Assembly: GCA_032622095.1 (NCBI GenBank) | Contig: CP136066.1 | Span: forward strand, 231,700,961 to 231,764,960 | Reading direction: 5' to 3' | Source of the DNA: Siphonodentalium dalli | Taxonomy: Eukaryota; Mollusca; Scaphopoda; Gadilida; Siphonodentaliidae | DNA: 64,000 nucleotides | Shown: piece after piece, positions 31,365-42,869 of the stretch | How positions within the stretch are numbered: position 1 is the first letter of the stretch | How the letters are laid out: each line of letters starts with the position of its first letter | The notes under the pieces: model-generated | Told to the model about the DNA's origin: nothing | What the model saw: only the letters and a program-made list of their open reading frames with translations | Database searches by the model: none | Made by a program: the position numbers and the translations under genes

Positions 31365-31735
31365 GATAGTGTGTCTGACATTTGCAGAGGATGAATTTAG
31401 TGACGCTATCCCGCAGAGAGGGCTAGCATCACCAAATTCACCCTCTGGGAACCTCATTCTGCATAGGCCTTTAACTGCTATGGGAGACTTACGTTCAGAT
31501 TGAAGTTCACCAGTTGAAGTTGGTGATGTTCACCTATAGTCACTTATGCATTTTATCTTCTGCAAATTAGGGGAAATAGAAACTGAACAGACCGGGGCAA
31601 AAAGTAACCAAAAACAATGTTAATTTGAGACAATAATTACTTCCCAGAAGATGAGGCCTGAGCAGAATGAGGTCCCCAGAGGGTGAATTTGGTGATGCTA
31701 GCTCTCTGGGGACCTCATTCTGCAATGTCTTACAC
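31365..31735. repeat. Two family A foldback copies
   Basis: Copies at 31365-31475 and 31625-31735 carry the GAGGTCCCCAGAGGGTGAAT arm type and its inverse. Between them (31510-31620) is an inverted copy of the block duplicated at 4280-4514. Confidence 0.6.
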
Positions 31736-31899
31736 ACTATATCCATATAAATGTCTGCCTCCTAACAATGTCTTACACACTATATCTATATAAATGTCTG
31801 CCTCCTAACAATGTCTTACACACTATATCCATATAAATGTCTGCCTCCTAACAATGTCTTACACACTATATCCATATAAATGTCTGCCTCCTAACAATG
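31722..31899. repeat. 43-bp tandem repeat, four copies
   Basis: The unit starts CAATGTCTTACACACTATAT and ends ATGTCTGCCTCCTAA. The copies are nearly identical. Confidence 0.9.
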
Positions 31900-32082
31900 A
31901 TAACTTGATATGTGGAGCTAGTAGCTCAATGATTGAAGTGTTCGACTTGCTCCAGGGATCAGCATAGACAACGACTTGGGAGACATTTTCTCCCTGAAAT
32001 GTGCCACTTCTCCCGATTTTGTCCCAGGGAGAAGTGACCTCTCTCATACCTTACTCGTATTTAATTTCACGCAGTACTATTT

Positions 32083-32155
32083 TTCGGTCAGTTTTGAATT
32101 CGCGCACTTTAAATTCACACACCTAGCTGTGCGAATTCAAAACTGACCAAAATAT
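32083..32155. repeat. Hairpin with ~24-bp stem
   Basis: TCGGTCAGTTTTGAATTCGC at 32087 on pairs with GCGAATTCAAAACTGACC downstream, around a short loop containing CACACACC. The stem is almost perfect. It could be a small foldback relic. Confidence 0.65.
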
Positions 32156-32349
32156 TTTAGTAATATTTCCGTGATATTTTCGTGTATCTTGAAGCTGATG
32201 ACAGTTTCGGTTCTTAGTCATTGCTGGAGATAGTATGTGTATATTAACCACAATCGCGGCTGATTTACATCGTGTTGACAATAAACTGGTACAGTAGTGC
32301 TCTAAGTAATTACATGAAATGAAAATAAAATTTTATCTTATAAATTGTT

Positions 32350-32530
32350 CAGTTATTAAAAACTTAAAAATCCTGAATTCTACTATAGAGACATGAATAA
32401 ATAAGACTATATACCATGAATCTCTATAATTCTACCATAGAGACATGTATCATTAAGGCTTGACTTAATATTCCTGAATTATTCCATTGAGACATTCATC
32501 ATTAAGGCTATATACCATGAATCTCTATTC
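32350..32530. repeat. Degenerate ~55-bp tandem repeat
   Basis: Three variants of a unit with GAGACAT, ATTAAGGC and CATGAATCTCTAT, related to a short stretch near 39285-39305. Function unknown. Confidence 0.5.
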
Positions 32531-32544
32531 CGGGTATGCCCTTG

Positions 32545-33600
32545 TTCTTACAGGACTGGAGCTTCCTGAAATTTTGCAAAAACCCTGTGCCAATGAATTC
32601 TCTTATATATGTGCCAATGAATTCTCTTATATATGTGAGTCTCCCATAAGCGCCCATAGCCTATATCAATTTTTTTACCTTGATCTTGTTTGCCAGTGCA
32701 TTATCTTTTATATACAAGTCTCTCATAGGGAGCCACACATATATAAGACAATACATTTACCTAACAATATTTACCTTGTAAACCAGTGCATTCTCTTATA
32801 TATGAGAGGCTTCCTATGGGAGACTTGTAAGCCAGTGCATTATCTTATATATGCAAGTCTCCCATTGGGAGCCTCGAATTTATAATAGAATACATTTGCC
32901 TAACAATATTCACCTTGTAGGCCAGTGCATTCTCTTAAATATGCGTTACTCCTTATGGGAGACTTGTAAGCCAGTGCATTATCTTATATATGCAAGTCTC
33001 CCATAGGGAGCCTCGCATATATAAGAGAATACATTAACTAACAATATTTACCTTGTAAACCAGCGCATTCTCTTATATATGCGTTGCTCCTTATGGGAGA
33101 CTTGTAAGTCAGTGCATTATCTTATATATGCAAGTCTCCCATAGGGAGCCTCGCATATATAAGAGAATACATTTACCTAACAATATTCACCTTGTAAGCC
33201 AGTACATTCTCTTATATATGCGAGGCTCCCTATGTTAGATTGATTGATTGATTGATTGGGGTTTATTGTCGCTTTAGCCACTAAGGCCATATCACGGCAC
33301 TGCCAGTTTTAGTGGTGGAGGAAATCCGCACACTTGCGACTAATCTAACAGTGATTTCAATGGCTGATTAACTCGTCAACCATGTGCGGCAAACCACCGG
33401 CCATCGGCGAGTAACTGGTAACTCCACCAGATAACGATTTCGAGTTACAAAGTCCACGATGGAAACATGTGGATTTGAACCCTAATCGCCAGCGCTGGAG
33501 GGCGAAACGGCTTGGAGTTGTACCCATAACCGATTGAGGCCCCCCCCCCTATGTTAGACTCGCATATATAAGAGAATGCACTGGCACAGCATATTCAATG
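32545..33600. repeat. Amplified palindromic family D array with SINE insertion
   Basis: After a family D start (GACTGGAGCTTCCTGAAATT), the palindromic core is repeated several times (32590-33240). Arms such as CATTCTCTTATATATGCGAG or TTATCTTATATATGCAAGTC alternate with TATATAAGAGAATACATT and the spacer CTAACAATATTCACCTTGTA. The last core is interrupted by a SINE at 33240-33548 and ends at about 33600. Confidence 0.7.
33240..33548 (-). mobile_element. tRNA-derived SINE
   Basis: Read on the minus strand it starts with GGGGCCTCAATCGGTTATGG, has a B-box-like GGTTCAAATCC about 70 bases in, a body of about 200 bp, and ends in AATAAACCCCAATCAATCAA with ATCA repeats. The direct repeat CTATGTTAGA flanks it (33230-33239 and 33549-33558). 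It copies itself with help from a LINE. It sits within the loop of a family D palindrome. I do not recognise the SINE family. Confidence 0.75.
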
Positions 33601-34214
33601 CTTCACCAGCGAGACTCCCATCATAAAAGGGTTAAATCAACTTGTCATATCAGTCTCTTCCTTGGGGTTCTTATTTTGCGCTCCGCATGTATATTAATGT
33701 AGAGATTCTTGTTTCGCCTGTCCGCTGGGGGGGTTTATTTATAGAAATGGGAATTTTTGGGACAGATTTAAAAGTCGAACTGCGATCCGGAGGCCGAGTC
33801 CGGTAAAAGGTGTAGTTGGGAATTTCAATTTTGTTTATTGTCCTTTACATTATTATGTCAATAATGCTGATTTTTGGTTTGTAACAAGCTGTGTCAATTA
33901 CAAATAAAAGAAATGAAAAAGATAATTTGTAAGTCTTATGTTTCAACTTTTATAGACATTTTTCGTTCGCAAGCCCACTAGGGGTTGTGGTCGCAGATGG
34001 CCGAGTCGGCCGCCGGTTTGTTAATTAGGTGCTGGTTGTTATTATTATGTTAATGGAATTCTGAGTTGGTCATTTGCGAAACCAATATATTTTATATTCT
34101 ATAATTACAATCATGGGTATAAAATATATGATCTTGAGCACGTTACCATTTCTGACATTGGGTTCTTATCAAACATGTTTCTTTATTTGTATCTTTTGCT
34201 TTCCTGTTTACTTA
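33600..34214. other. Unassigned stretch
   Basis: No exon, RNA gene or clear repeat was recognised here. The last bases, TTA at 34212-34214, are the target duplication of the next element. Confidence 0.4.
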
Positions 34215-34429
34215 GGCCAATAACAAAAAACCCTCTTTGTTTCCGATAACCCTGTCTGGCTGAGATTTTATTGACTGCCTCAATTTGTTTTTCAATTGTC
34301 TTCAGAAGTCTAGACTATTGTTACCTGTTAGAGTGTCAATGTGAATATTTATCATATTTCCCAATCCCGAAAGCCAAAAATAAGTTGGTTATTATCCCCA
34401 GCCAAATTGAAAATTCGCGGGGGATATAG

Positions 34430-36300
34430 GAATGGGGTTCCGTCTGTCTGTCCGGCCGTCCCGAATTTGTAAGAGTCATAACTTAAACAAATGACGACAG
34501 ATTTCAAAGATTTGTGGTATATGAGTTCACCTGACCATTACCTAGAATGAGTTCATAAGCCAGGTCCAGCCGGTTATTTTTACCGGAGTTATTGGACTTT
34601 GTTCATTATTTTTGTCGAATTTACCAAATAGCAAATAGACGACGTCACAGGGCTCAGACGTCAACAGATTTCAAAGATTTTTGGTATATGAGTTCACATG
34701 ACCAGTATCTAGAACGAGTTCGCAAACCAGGTCCGGCCGGATATTTTCAGCAGAGTTATTGGACTTTGTTTATTATTTTTGATGCAAATGGACGATGTCA
34801 CAAATGTCAGTCCTAAAATAAGTTAGCAAGCCAGTCTTTTTGACAAAATGCCACCTCTTGTTTAGCATATACTGAGAACGCAAACATTATTGAGAATACA
34901 CTTCCCCAACTGCACAATTCGGCGGGGGATACCGTTGTCTGCGACTGCTTGTTAAGCTCAGCATTGGTGGAGATCTTTCTGCAGAATGAATGAATTCAAG
35001 AGACAACATGTTTTTATGTGTACCCATACCATAGTATGGTACACATAATGTCGACGTCCGGATTGACCACTCGTCGTTAGTCCATCCGTCGTCTGTCTGT
35101 CTGTAGACACTTTACGCATTGTGCGATAACTCGAACATTTTCTAACTGATCAGAACCAAATTTTGTATATGAGTTTCTCAAATAAAAATGCAGATCGAGT
35201 TCGAATATGGGTTTGATCCGAGTTTTTTTTACGGAGTTATGGCCCTTTTTCGACTTAGAATTAATCTGATGAGAACCAAATTTGGTATATGAGTTTCTCT
35301 ACCTAAAATACAGTTCGAGTTTGAATATGGGTTTGATCAGATTATTTTTAATGGAGTTATGGCCCTTTGATATAGAATTCATGCATGCTTCGATAAATCA
35401 ACCAGTTTTCATCTCGACTCAAAATACAGATCAAGTTTGAATATGGGTTAGATCTTGTTTTTTATATCAGAGTTATGGCCCTTTTTAACTAAGAATTTAA
35501 CAGATTCGATATTTTTATGCTTATCATATATAACCATAGCAGCTTACAATTAATTACCTGTGATATCGGTTAGCTCTGAGAGAGACCAAAGTAAACCTGT
35601 ATTATTGGGAATTAGAGTTATTTTTAGCCATCATATCTTCAGCACACAGTGAAAAGTGTAATTGGAGAGAGAGAGCCATCTGTTGTTTATTGTATTTCCA
35701 TATCAATTTTATGTTTTTGTATATTTTTCATGTAATCATTCTCCTATTATATCCCTTTCACTTGTATGGATTTTTGTGGTTAAAATGAACCCTTCTCAAC
35801 AGTCCTGATACTTAGTAGATAGAAATACCTTTTATTGAGATGTATGTAAATTTTGTATGTGAGTTTCTCAGCCCAAAATACAAATAGAGTTCGAATTTGG
35901 GTTTGATCCATTTTTTTTATTTTAAATGGAGTTATGGCTTATGGATTTTCGCGTCCGAACTGAAAATAGCTGATCTATCGCCAAGGTATGGGTTAAACAT
36001 CTGCTGATCGTGATCGGCCTCTCGTTAATTTTTTATGTGTACCCATACCATAGTATGATACACATAGTGTCAATGTCTGGATCGACCACTCATCGTTCGT
36101 CCGTCCGTCCGTCCGTCCATCTGTCTGTCCGTCCGTAGACACTTTATGCATAATGCGATAACTCAAACATTTCTATCCAATCAGAAGCAAATTTTTTATA
36201 TGAGTTTCTCAGCCCAAAATACAAATTCAGTTCAAATATGAGTTTGATCCAAGTTTTTTTTTATGGAGTTATGGCCCTTTTTCGAAAAATATTCAATCTT
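34430..36300. repeat. GAGTTATGGCCC-type dispersed repeats
   Basis: Several units follow one order: a TGTGTACCCATACCATAGTA palindrome (35020 and 36043), CCGTCCGTCC tracts, GATAACTC, GTATATGAGTTTCTC, GTTCGAATATGGGTTTGATC and GGAGTTATGGCCCTTTT. Similar units are at 63115-64000 and a partial one at 54840-54960. This looks like an interspersed family common in this genome, without coding capacity. Confidence 0.6.
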
Positions 36301-36834
36301 ATGACTATATCATTTTCTGATGTCTCGTATGCCAATGTGCAGATAAAGAATGCAATGGTATCTAAATTAAAAAAAATATGTTAACAATACACATGACACT
36401 ATTACTAACAGTTACTGTAGACTACAAAATCTGAGTATATCACTCTACAGATGATATGAGGTTATTATAATTGATATTAATGGGTCAGCAGTGAGGTGAC
36501 TTATCTTGATGACTGTGTTGTTGGTAGAATTGAAACAGTATCATTGTAAACTTAAATTGGACTCTATTAACCCTAGTAATCCATGTTCGTGTCACCTTTT
36601 CACATTTAATCCAAGGCTGCGCTTGTGTAGCATTAGAGAACCTGCGCAGTGCATTCTATAATATATGCGAATCTCCCTGTTTGACTCATAAATTCCAATA
36701 ATTTGTTTTGTTATGTACATTTGTCTGTAAAGGTACATAACAGTATACTCTATAATTCAACATCGAAATTATAATTTATGATTCTGATCATAGTAATCGG
36801 CAAGGGATGGGTTAAACATCTGCTGATCATGATC

Positions 36835-36965
36835 GGCTTGGCACATTTTTAATACACATGGATCTACCACATTCCATAGGACTGTGACTGCACTATTATA
36901 TGGCTTACATGGATCTACCACATTCCATAGGACTGTGACTGCACTATTATATGGCCTACGGAAGA
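36835..36965. repeat. 50-bp tandem duplication
   Basis: ACATGGATCTACCACATTCC continuing to ATAGGACTGTGACTGCACTA is present twice in a row (about 36857-36906 and 36907-36956). Confidence 0.85.
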
Positions 36966-37051
36966 AAGGTTTAAAAAAAAAAATCACTTCCTGCCTGTCT
37001 GGAAAATTATCCCAATTTTATCGGAAACAGAGAAGTTTTGTTTTAGCCTTA

Positions 37052-37524
37052 TCCGTTGTATATATGTACACTTTGCTTTCCTGTTCAACTTATCTGTTAT
37101 GTATTTGTGAACTTTTATTTCCTGTTTTACTTACCGGTTATAGCTTTCTGTTTTGACCAGACCAAATTTTATTTGATGATTGATTGGAATGATAACCTTT
37201 TTCTGCAATTTTTGAAATGTAAATGTTGTGTAACCTTTGCACAACTTTTGCAAGTCTTTCGTCACTTTAGCAAGTAGTTGAAATTGAATTATATAAAGCA
37301 ATAATAGAATTGGAAATTAGATGAAAGATAATTTGAATTCAGATTGCTAGTCATAAATAAAATTTGTCTGGTGTTTTGCATTTTGCACCTTATTTGTTCC
37401 TTGTGTATGAGTCCTTATGCATGTCCTTTCTATAATTTACATCGTTATGCATTAAGAAGTGTTCAGACGAATCTGTTGCATGCGTTGCATTGAAATCGGA
37501 ATCCGCTAAAGATGGATTATCTCT
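37052..37524. other. Unassigned A/T-rich stretch
   Basis: Short open frames exist here, but none resembles a protein and no splice context supports an exon. Confidence 0.4.
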
Positions 37525-37914
37525 TTAACCCTTTACCCAACAAAACGGCCAAAACCGGCCAAATAAAGCTTCAACAGTCTAAAATATCTTCGGTCTGTCT
37601 CAATAGAACCATACAAATATGGATATCATTGGAACCGGCTCCTTGACCACATTGTGATAGTTACAGTTATACCCTGTGCCAATGCATTCTCTTATATATG
37701 TGAGTCGACCATAGGTCGCCTCGCATATATAAGAGAATGCATTGGCCTAAAAAAAATCTTTTTTTACCATTTTTTCTTACATTCTTTAACAATTTTATAA
37801 TTTTTAATGTGTTAAGCCAATGCATTCTCTTATATATGCGAGGCGACCTATGGTCGACTCGCATATATAAGAGAATGCATTGGCACAGGGCCCTTCTGTT
37901 GGGTAAAGGGTTAA
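37525..37914. mobile_element. Family C MITE, second full copy
   Basis: TTAACCCTTTACCCAACA and its inverse mark the ends, with TTAA at 37525-37528 and 37911-37914. Palindromes lie at 37678-37746 and 37816-37884. Very similar to 27864-28264 but about 10 bp shorter in the A/T-rich middle, so both copies moved fairly recently. Confidence 0.75.
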
Positions 37915-38400
37915 ATAAAATTGTTTAGATAGTTTCCTGGGTATGAAATGATATGTATGAGTTAAAATCCCTGCCCGGAAACGCTTCTATCAATTAATAT
38001 TGATTTTATTTCGAACATTTTGTTATAAAATGAGATGACTAAGTGAGACACTTTATTGTTCTATTTTTAGAACAGACAATTCAGGCAATACCATATATCG
38101 ATAGAAATCATTAGGATATTCCTATAGCTATGCTCTGAATGTCAAATGTCCCAGACTGATTGTTTGTATTGTTTTATTACATAGTTATAAGCGATTACAT
38201 AGTTATAAGCGATTACATAGTTATAAGCGATTACATAGTTATAAGCAATAATGAGTCTAATTAACATTTATTTGTCTCTGTTAACAGTAACTACTATTGT
38301 TCATTAGCTAAACAACCACACATTTTAGAACCGCAATATTTGATATATAGTCAATATTAATTGATAGAAACATTTCTGGACAGGAGTCTTCGATTCATAT
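37915..38400. repeat. Unassigned stretch with an 18-bp tandem repeat
   Basis: ATTACATAGTTATAAGCG is repeated about four times at 38177-38250. Nothing else is recognised. Confidence 0.6.
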
Positions 38401-38410
38401 CTAACATGGT

Positions 38411-39085
38411 ATACCCCGGTAACTATATAACACATGTTTACAAAGAGATAGACCATCTTTATACCCCGGTAACTATATAATACATGTTTACAAAGAGATA
38501 GACCATCTTTATACCCCAGTAACTATATAACACATGTTTACAAAGAGATAGACTATCTTTATACTCCGGTAACTATATAACACATGTTTACAAAGAGATA
38601 GACCATCTTTATACCCCGGTAACTATATAACACATGTTTACAAAGAGATAGACCATCTTTATACCTCGGTAACTATATAACACATGTTTACAAAGAGATA
38701 GACCATCTTTATACCCCGGTAACTATATAATACATGTTTACAAAGAGATAGACCATCTTTATACCTCGGTAACTATATAACACATGTTTACAAAGAGATA
38801 GACCATCTTTATACCCCGGTAACTATATAACACATGTTTACAAAGAGATAGACCATCTTTATACCCCGATAACTATATAATACATTGTACATGTTTACAA
38901 AGAGATAGACCATTTTTATACCTCGGTAACTATATAACACATGTTTACAAAGAGATAGACCATCTTTATACCTCGGTAACTATATAACACATGTTTACAA
39001 AGAGATAGACCATCTTTATACCTCGGTAACTATATACATGTAACTCATGTTTACAAAGAGATAAGACCATCTTTAATACACTCAA
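38411..39085. repeat. 50-bp minisatellite, about 13 copies
   Basis: The unit ATACCCCGGTAACTATATAA continues with CACATGTTTACAAAGAGATA and GACCATCTTT. Copies vary at a few sites (CCCC/CCTC, CACATG/TACATG), and late units carry small insertions. Confidence 0.95.
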
Positions 39086-39648
39086 TAGAGAGATTCTATT
39101 TCCGATGCCTCAATGTACACGTTATATATATTAAAGTTAACCCTTCCAGACTGGAGCATCCTGAAATTTTGCAAAAAACCCTGGTAGCTTGTTGCCATTC
39201 ATTAGAAAGCTCTCAGTAAATCCTGAAAAGTTATCCATAATTCTGCTGTGGTTAAGGAGTTGATTATTTAGGGTATTACCGTAGATCATGTCATGAATCT
39301 CTACTCTATGGCCATCGATAGCATTTTCTACCGGTACAAAAACTTGGATCTTTTTAGCTCACCTGAGATGAAGTCTCGGAGCTACATATCACTCCATGTC
39401 TGTCCGTCCATCCGTCCATCCATCCATCCAACGGTGTGTCTACCCGTCCATCATGAATCATCTCCTTCTCCAGAACCATGAGACCGAATGGGTTCATATT
39501 TGGTGTGGATGTTCCCTATGTGAATCACATATTCAGATTTGTTCAAATGAGGTCACCAGGTCAAATCGTTGTGAATAACTCTTTAAAAAAATACTTTTTT
39601 GATTGAACTTCTTGCTCAAGTTAACAAAATAATAATAATAATAATAAC
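39086..39648. repeat. Hybrid of family D start and mariner-like foldback arm; dispersed repeat
   Basis: A family D start (39140-39180) runs directly into one arm of the foldback element seen whole at 58164-58373: CTTGTTGCCATTCATTAGAA and CATAATTCTGCTGTGGTTAA. From about 39355 the GGTCAAAT-type dispersed repeat follows, with CCATCC and TAATAA microsatellites. Confidence 0.6.
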
Positions 39649-40235
39649 ATGCAGGGTATTAACAACAAGCCAGTTGCTGATATTCCCTCTCCACTCTTCT
39701 GCATGTTATTATATTGGTTAAGATATGCACTGGACTCCTTTGGCCTGGGATACAGAGGCAAAAGTAGTGACGGTGATCACCGAATTGGTCATATCCAAAA
39801 CATGGACGACCTTAAACTGCATGATGATTCAGATGAGACATTAACTGAGCAGTTAGACCTTGCAAAAGAATTCAGTGATGACATTAGAATGAAATTAGGA
39901 TATGACAAATGCTCAAAGTTGACAATGAAGGCTGGCGAAATAATATCAACAAATGATTTAAAGCTGAAAGACTGTGGAGAAATGAAAGAATTGGATATTT
40001 ATTAATATCTAGGTGTAAACAAATGTGATGGCATAAGACATGCAGACATAGGATAGTGAATGAATACACCAGGCACGTGAGACAAGTATTACGTTCAGAA
40101 CTAATTGCACGAAATAAATTAACTGCGATTACGATTGTGTGAGTTCCTGTCATTTCATTTATCTATGGTATCATTGACTGGTTCACATCAGAACTGAACA
40201 AGATAGAAATACTCGAAAGATGCTCTAAATCAGAC
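39649..40235 (+). pseudogene. Fragment of a non-LTR reverse transcriptase
   Basis: The frame shows LDSFGLGYRGK, HIQNMDDLKLHDDSDETL, FSDDIRMKLGYDKCSKLT and then, after TAA, YLGVNKCDGIRH, FIYGIIDWF and LNKIEILER. M-D-D stands where Y-x-D-D is expected. The wording (MDDLKL, DKC, KELD...YLGV) resembles the R2/R4/NeSL group of LINEs. It has several stops and no N-terminal region. I do not assign a clade firmly. Confidence 0.6.
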
Positions 40236-41000
40236 GTCCACAGGATTATACCCTGATTTTGCAAAAATAAATATGGGGGTATACTGAATTGAATTTGTCT
40301 GTCGGGGTGTCCTTCTGTCCGTCAATCTGTCAGGGTGTCCTTCTGTCCGTCCATTTGTCTGTCAGGGTGTCCTTCTGTACATCCATCAACAACAGATCCA
40401 AAAAAACGATTTGAGTTCTTACCTGGTGTTGATGTTCACTTGGTGACTCATATTCAGATTGTTCAAATGAAGTCACCAGGTCAAATAGGCATGAAGCTTA
40501 AAAGGTCATAACTCTTTCCCTCCATAGTAATTCTCAAAACGACTTCTGCTCAGGAACCATCAGGCCTATTTAGCCTATTTGGTATGGAAGTTTCTGTGTG
40601 ACTGAGATTCTGATTTGTTCCAATGGGCTCACTGGGTCAAGACAGGGACTTTTCACTAAGACATGGACTTTACACTTCCATAGTAATTCTTAAAACATCT
40701 TCTTCAAAACCGAATGGAGTCATATTTGGTGGGGATATTAGATAGGTGACTGGGATTAAAAGATTTGTTCAAGTTGGGTCACTGGGTCAATTATGGACAC
40801 AGCCATGGACATAAATCTTTCTTGCCATAGTAATTCTTAAAACAACTTCTTCTCGAGATCCAATAGGCTGATTTAGCTTACATTTTTGTATGGACATTCA
40901 TTGTGTGACTGGGATTCAAATTTCTTCAAGTTGGGTCACCGGGTCAGTTATGATCATAAGAGGTTTAGGAAATATAATTTTGAACATTTAACCATTTTGA
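40236..41000. repeat. GTCACCAGGTCAAAT-type dispersed repeat, several units
   Basis: At least four units follow each other with TTGGGTCACYGGGTCA, CCATAGTAATTCTTAAAAC and ACCATCAGGCCTATTTAGC. This region is the best one for building the consensus of the family. Confidence 0.6.
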
Positions 41001-42869
41001 TTAGCAAAAAAAACATTATTTTAAATTATACTTTTATTTTAATTGAATTTTTTTTAATGTTATTACTTGTTAGTACTTGTTTTAAGTGATTTTCACAATA
41101 ATCCCAGTCTTCTCAGTTTTTGCAGTGAGGTGAGTGACTCCAGTCATTGGCTGTCTATATGTTGACATGTTCTGGCAGTAGAGGGAACAGTGTAACATTG
41201 AACAAACAAGGCAGGGAATATATTTTCTTTATTTGTCCTAGCTCAAGATTGCACATTTTTTTGTGAGCGGATATCGCAATAAACATTTTAATTACCAGGG
41301 AGAAATTCTGTGACTGTAAACGACGCAAGGCAAAATTTCTCACGATGCTGCTTAAATCGTTCAATTTCGTTCAGTGAAGTACATTATTAAGGAACATGTT
41401 ATGACTAAGAATTATAACCTGCACTGTTTTTAACATCAAAAAGTGTCCACGTGTTGTACCGGTGGAATGTGATCTGTACATGTGTAGCTAAACTAGAGAT
41501 TCTTGGCATGATCTTGATATGACCAAGCCTCAATAACTTTTATATGGAGCGAGCAAATGGCAAAAGTGGTCGGGTATGTCTGAACTAGTTATTGTATCCA
41601 GTTGATGGAAGTTAAATATATGTAATTTATGAAAAGATTGGTGGTAGCTATGTATGGTAAGACTATTTATGAAGGTACCCTACTGAAAACTTAGCCTATT
41701 TTCAACGGTTGTTGAGCAATATACAATTTACAGACCACATCCCCTATCCAATTGTCACCAAACTTCATGTGGATCTTTTGGGTGACCACTAGAAGGGACC
41801 TATCAAAAGTTTCCATATTTCATTGAAAAACATGGCAACCAGCAGCCATCTTGGATTTCAAGTATGAATCTAGCGCACAGCCTGCACCCCTCATTTATTT
41901 GAGAATTGTTTTGAAAATTTAAGGGCATGTTTTGGATCATGCAGCTATCATGCAGCTATCAGTCACGACTTCTACTAGTAAGCGCATAAGGACGAAATAT
42001 ATATTATATACATTTTTGCTATTTTAACTGCCATCATAAACCATAAGCCATTTTAGTCCCTAATGAGATTGTATTTTATAGCCCTGGAACCAATATTGAG
42101 TTTTCATGAGAATTTCATACCACGTTCTGTAAAATAAATTTCATTAGGGGATTTGAAGTGGATAGACCATTATGACCATAGGAACCACACATAGTAGTTG
42201 GGCGGATATGTGCAAAATCGTTCCTTTTAATGAATAAATTGTGAAATTTGGCCCAGACATTCCTGGTTGTGCCCAATGAAAATATTTTCGGTAGGCAACT
42301 AGATCGGACCATTTTTAGGGGGTTTTGGGGGTTTCCAAAGCAACGAACCCCATTTCAGCCTACTTGTCACAAAAACATGTATACAGAATCGGAGAATGTG
42401 TGTAGATCAGAGGTATGTCCTTCTCAAAATTCCACGCTAGTGACAGAAGTATTATCCGACAACTTTTAGGCAACTAAGGCACTGATTGGTTGCTATGGCA
42501 ACAAAATATACACAATCACGTGACCAATTTGTAGCTGAATGGTGTGAGGGTATTCAAAGAGATGAACTTCAACTCAATTGGTATTTAGAACTAAATCGTG
42601 GTTACTCTTCCGGGAATGTAGTCATATTAAATATTGTTTGACCTTATACTGCTATAACAACGGAAACCGTATCAAATTGGGTCTACTTAATATACCCAAA
42701 TTACTCACGAAATAGTGGACATTTCTTGAAATAAGTTTTCCACCCATATATTTTTATCAACACACATGCGCTAGATTTATGCTGCGTAATGTAACCATCT
42801 GACATCAAATAAGTTATGTGATATCTCAGACCTGTCTAATAGTGTGTAGGTTGCCATTTCTCGTAATGG
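41001..42869. other. Unassigned stretch with old repeats
   Basis: No exon was recognised. Words such as GCCATCTTGGATTTC, ACGTTCTGTAAAAT and GGCCCAGA recur further right (45.1-47.2 kb) in diverged form, so this is probably an old repeat domain. Confidence 0.4.

Larger units (their letters stand above)
34215..37048. mobile_element. Second Harbinger-like non-autonomous transposon
   Basis: The left end is GGCCAATAACAAAAAACCCT followed by CTTTGTTTCCGATAA. The right end, inverted, is GGCTAAAACAAAACTTCTCT followed by GTTTCCGATAA. TTA stands outside both ends (34212-34214 and 37049-37051). The ends match those of 9203-10881 in wording (CTGTTTCCG, CTGGCTGAGATTTT). The 2.8-kb interior is filled by repeats with GGAGTTATGGCCCTTT and no transposase frame, so it has probably swollen by insertions. 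Confidence 0.65.
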
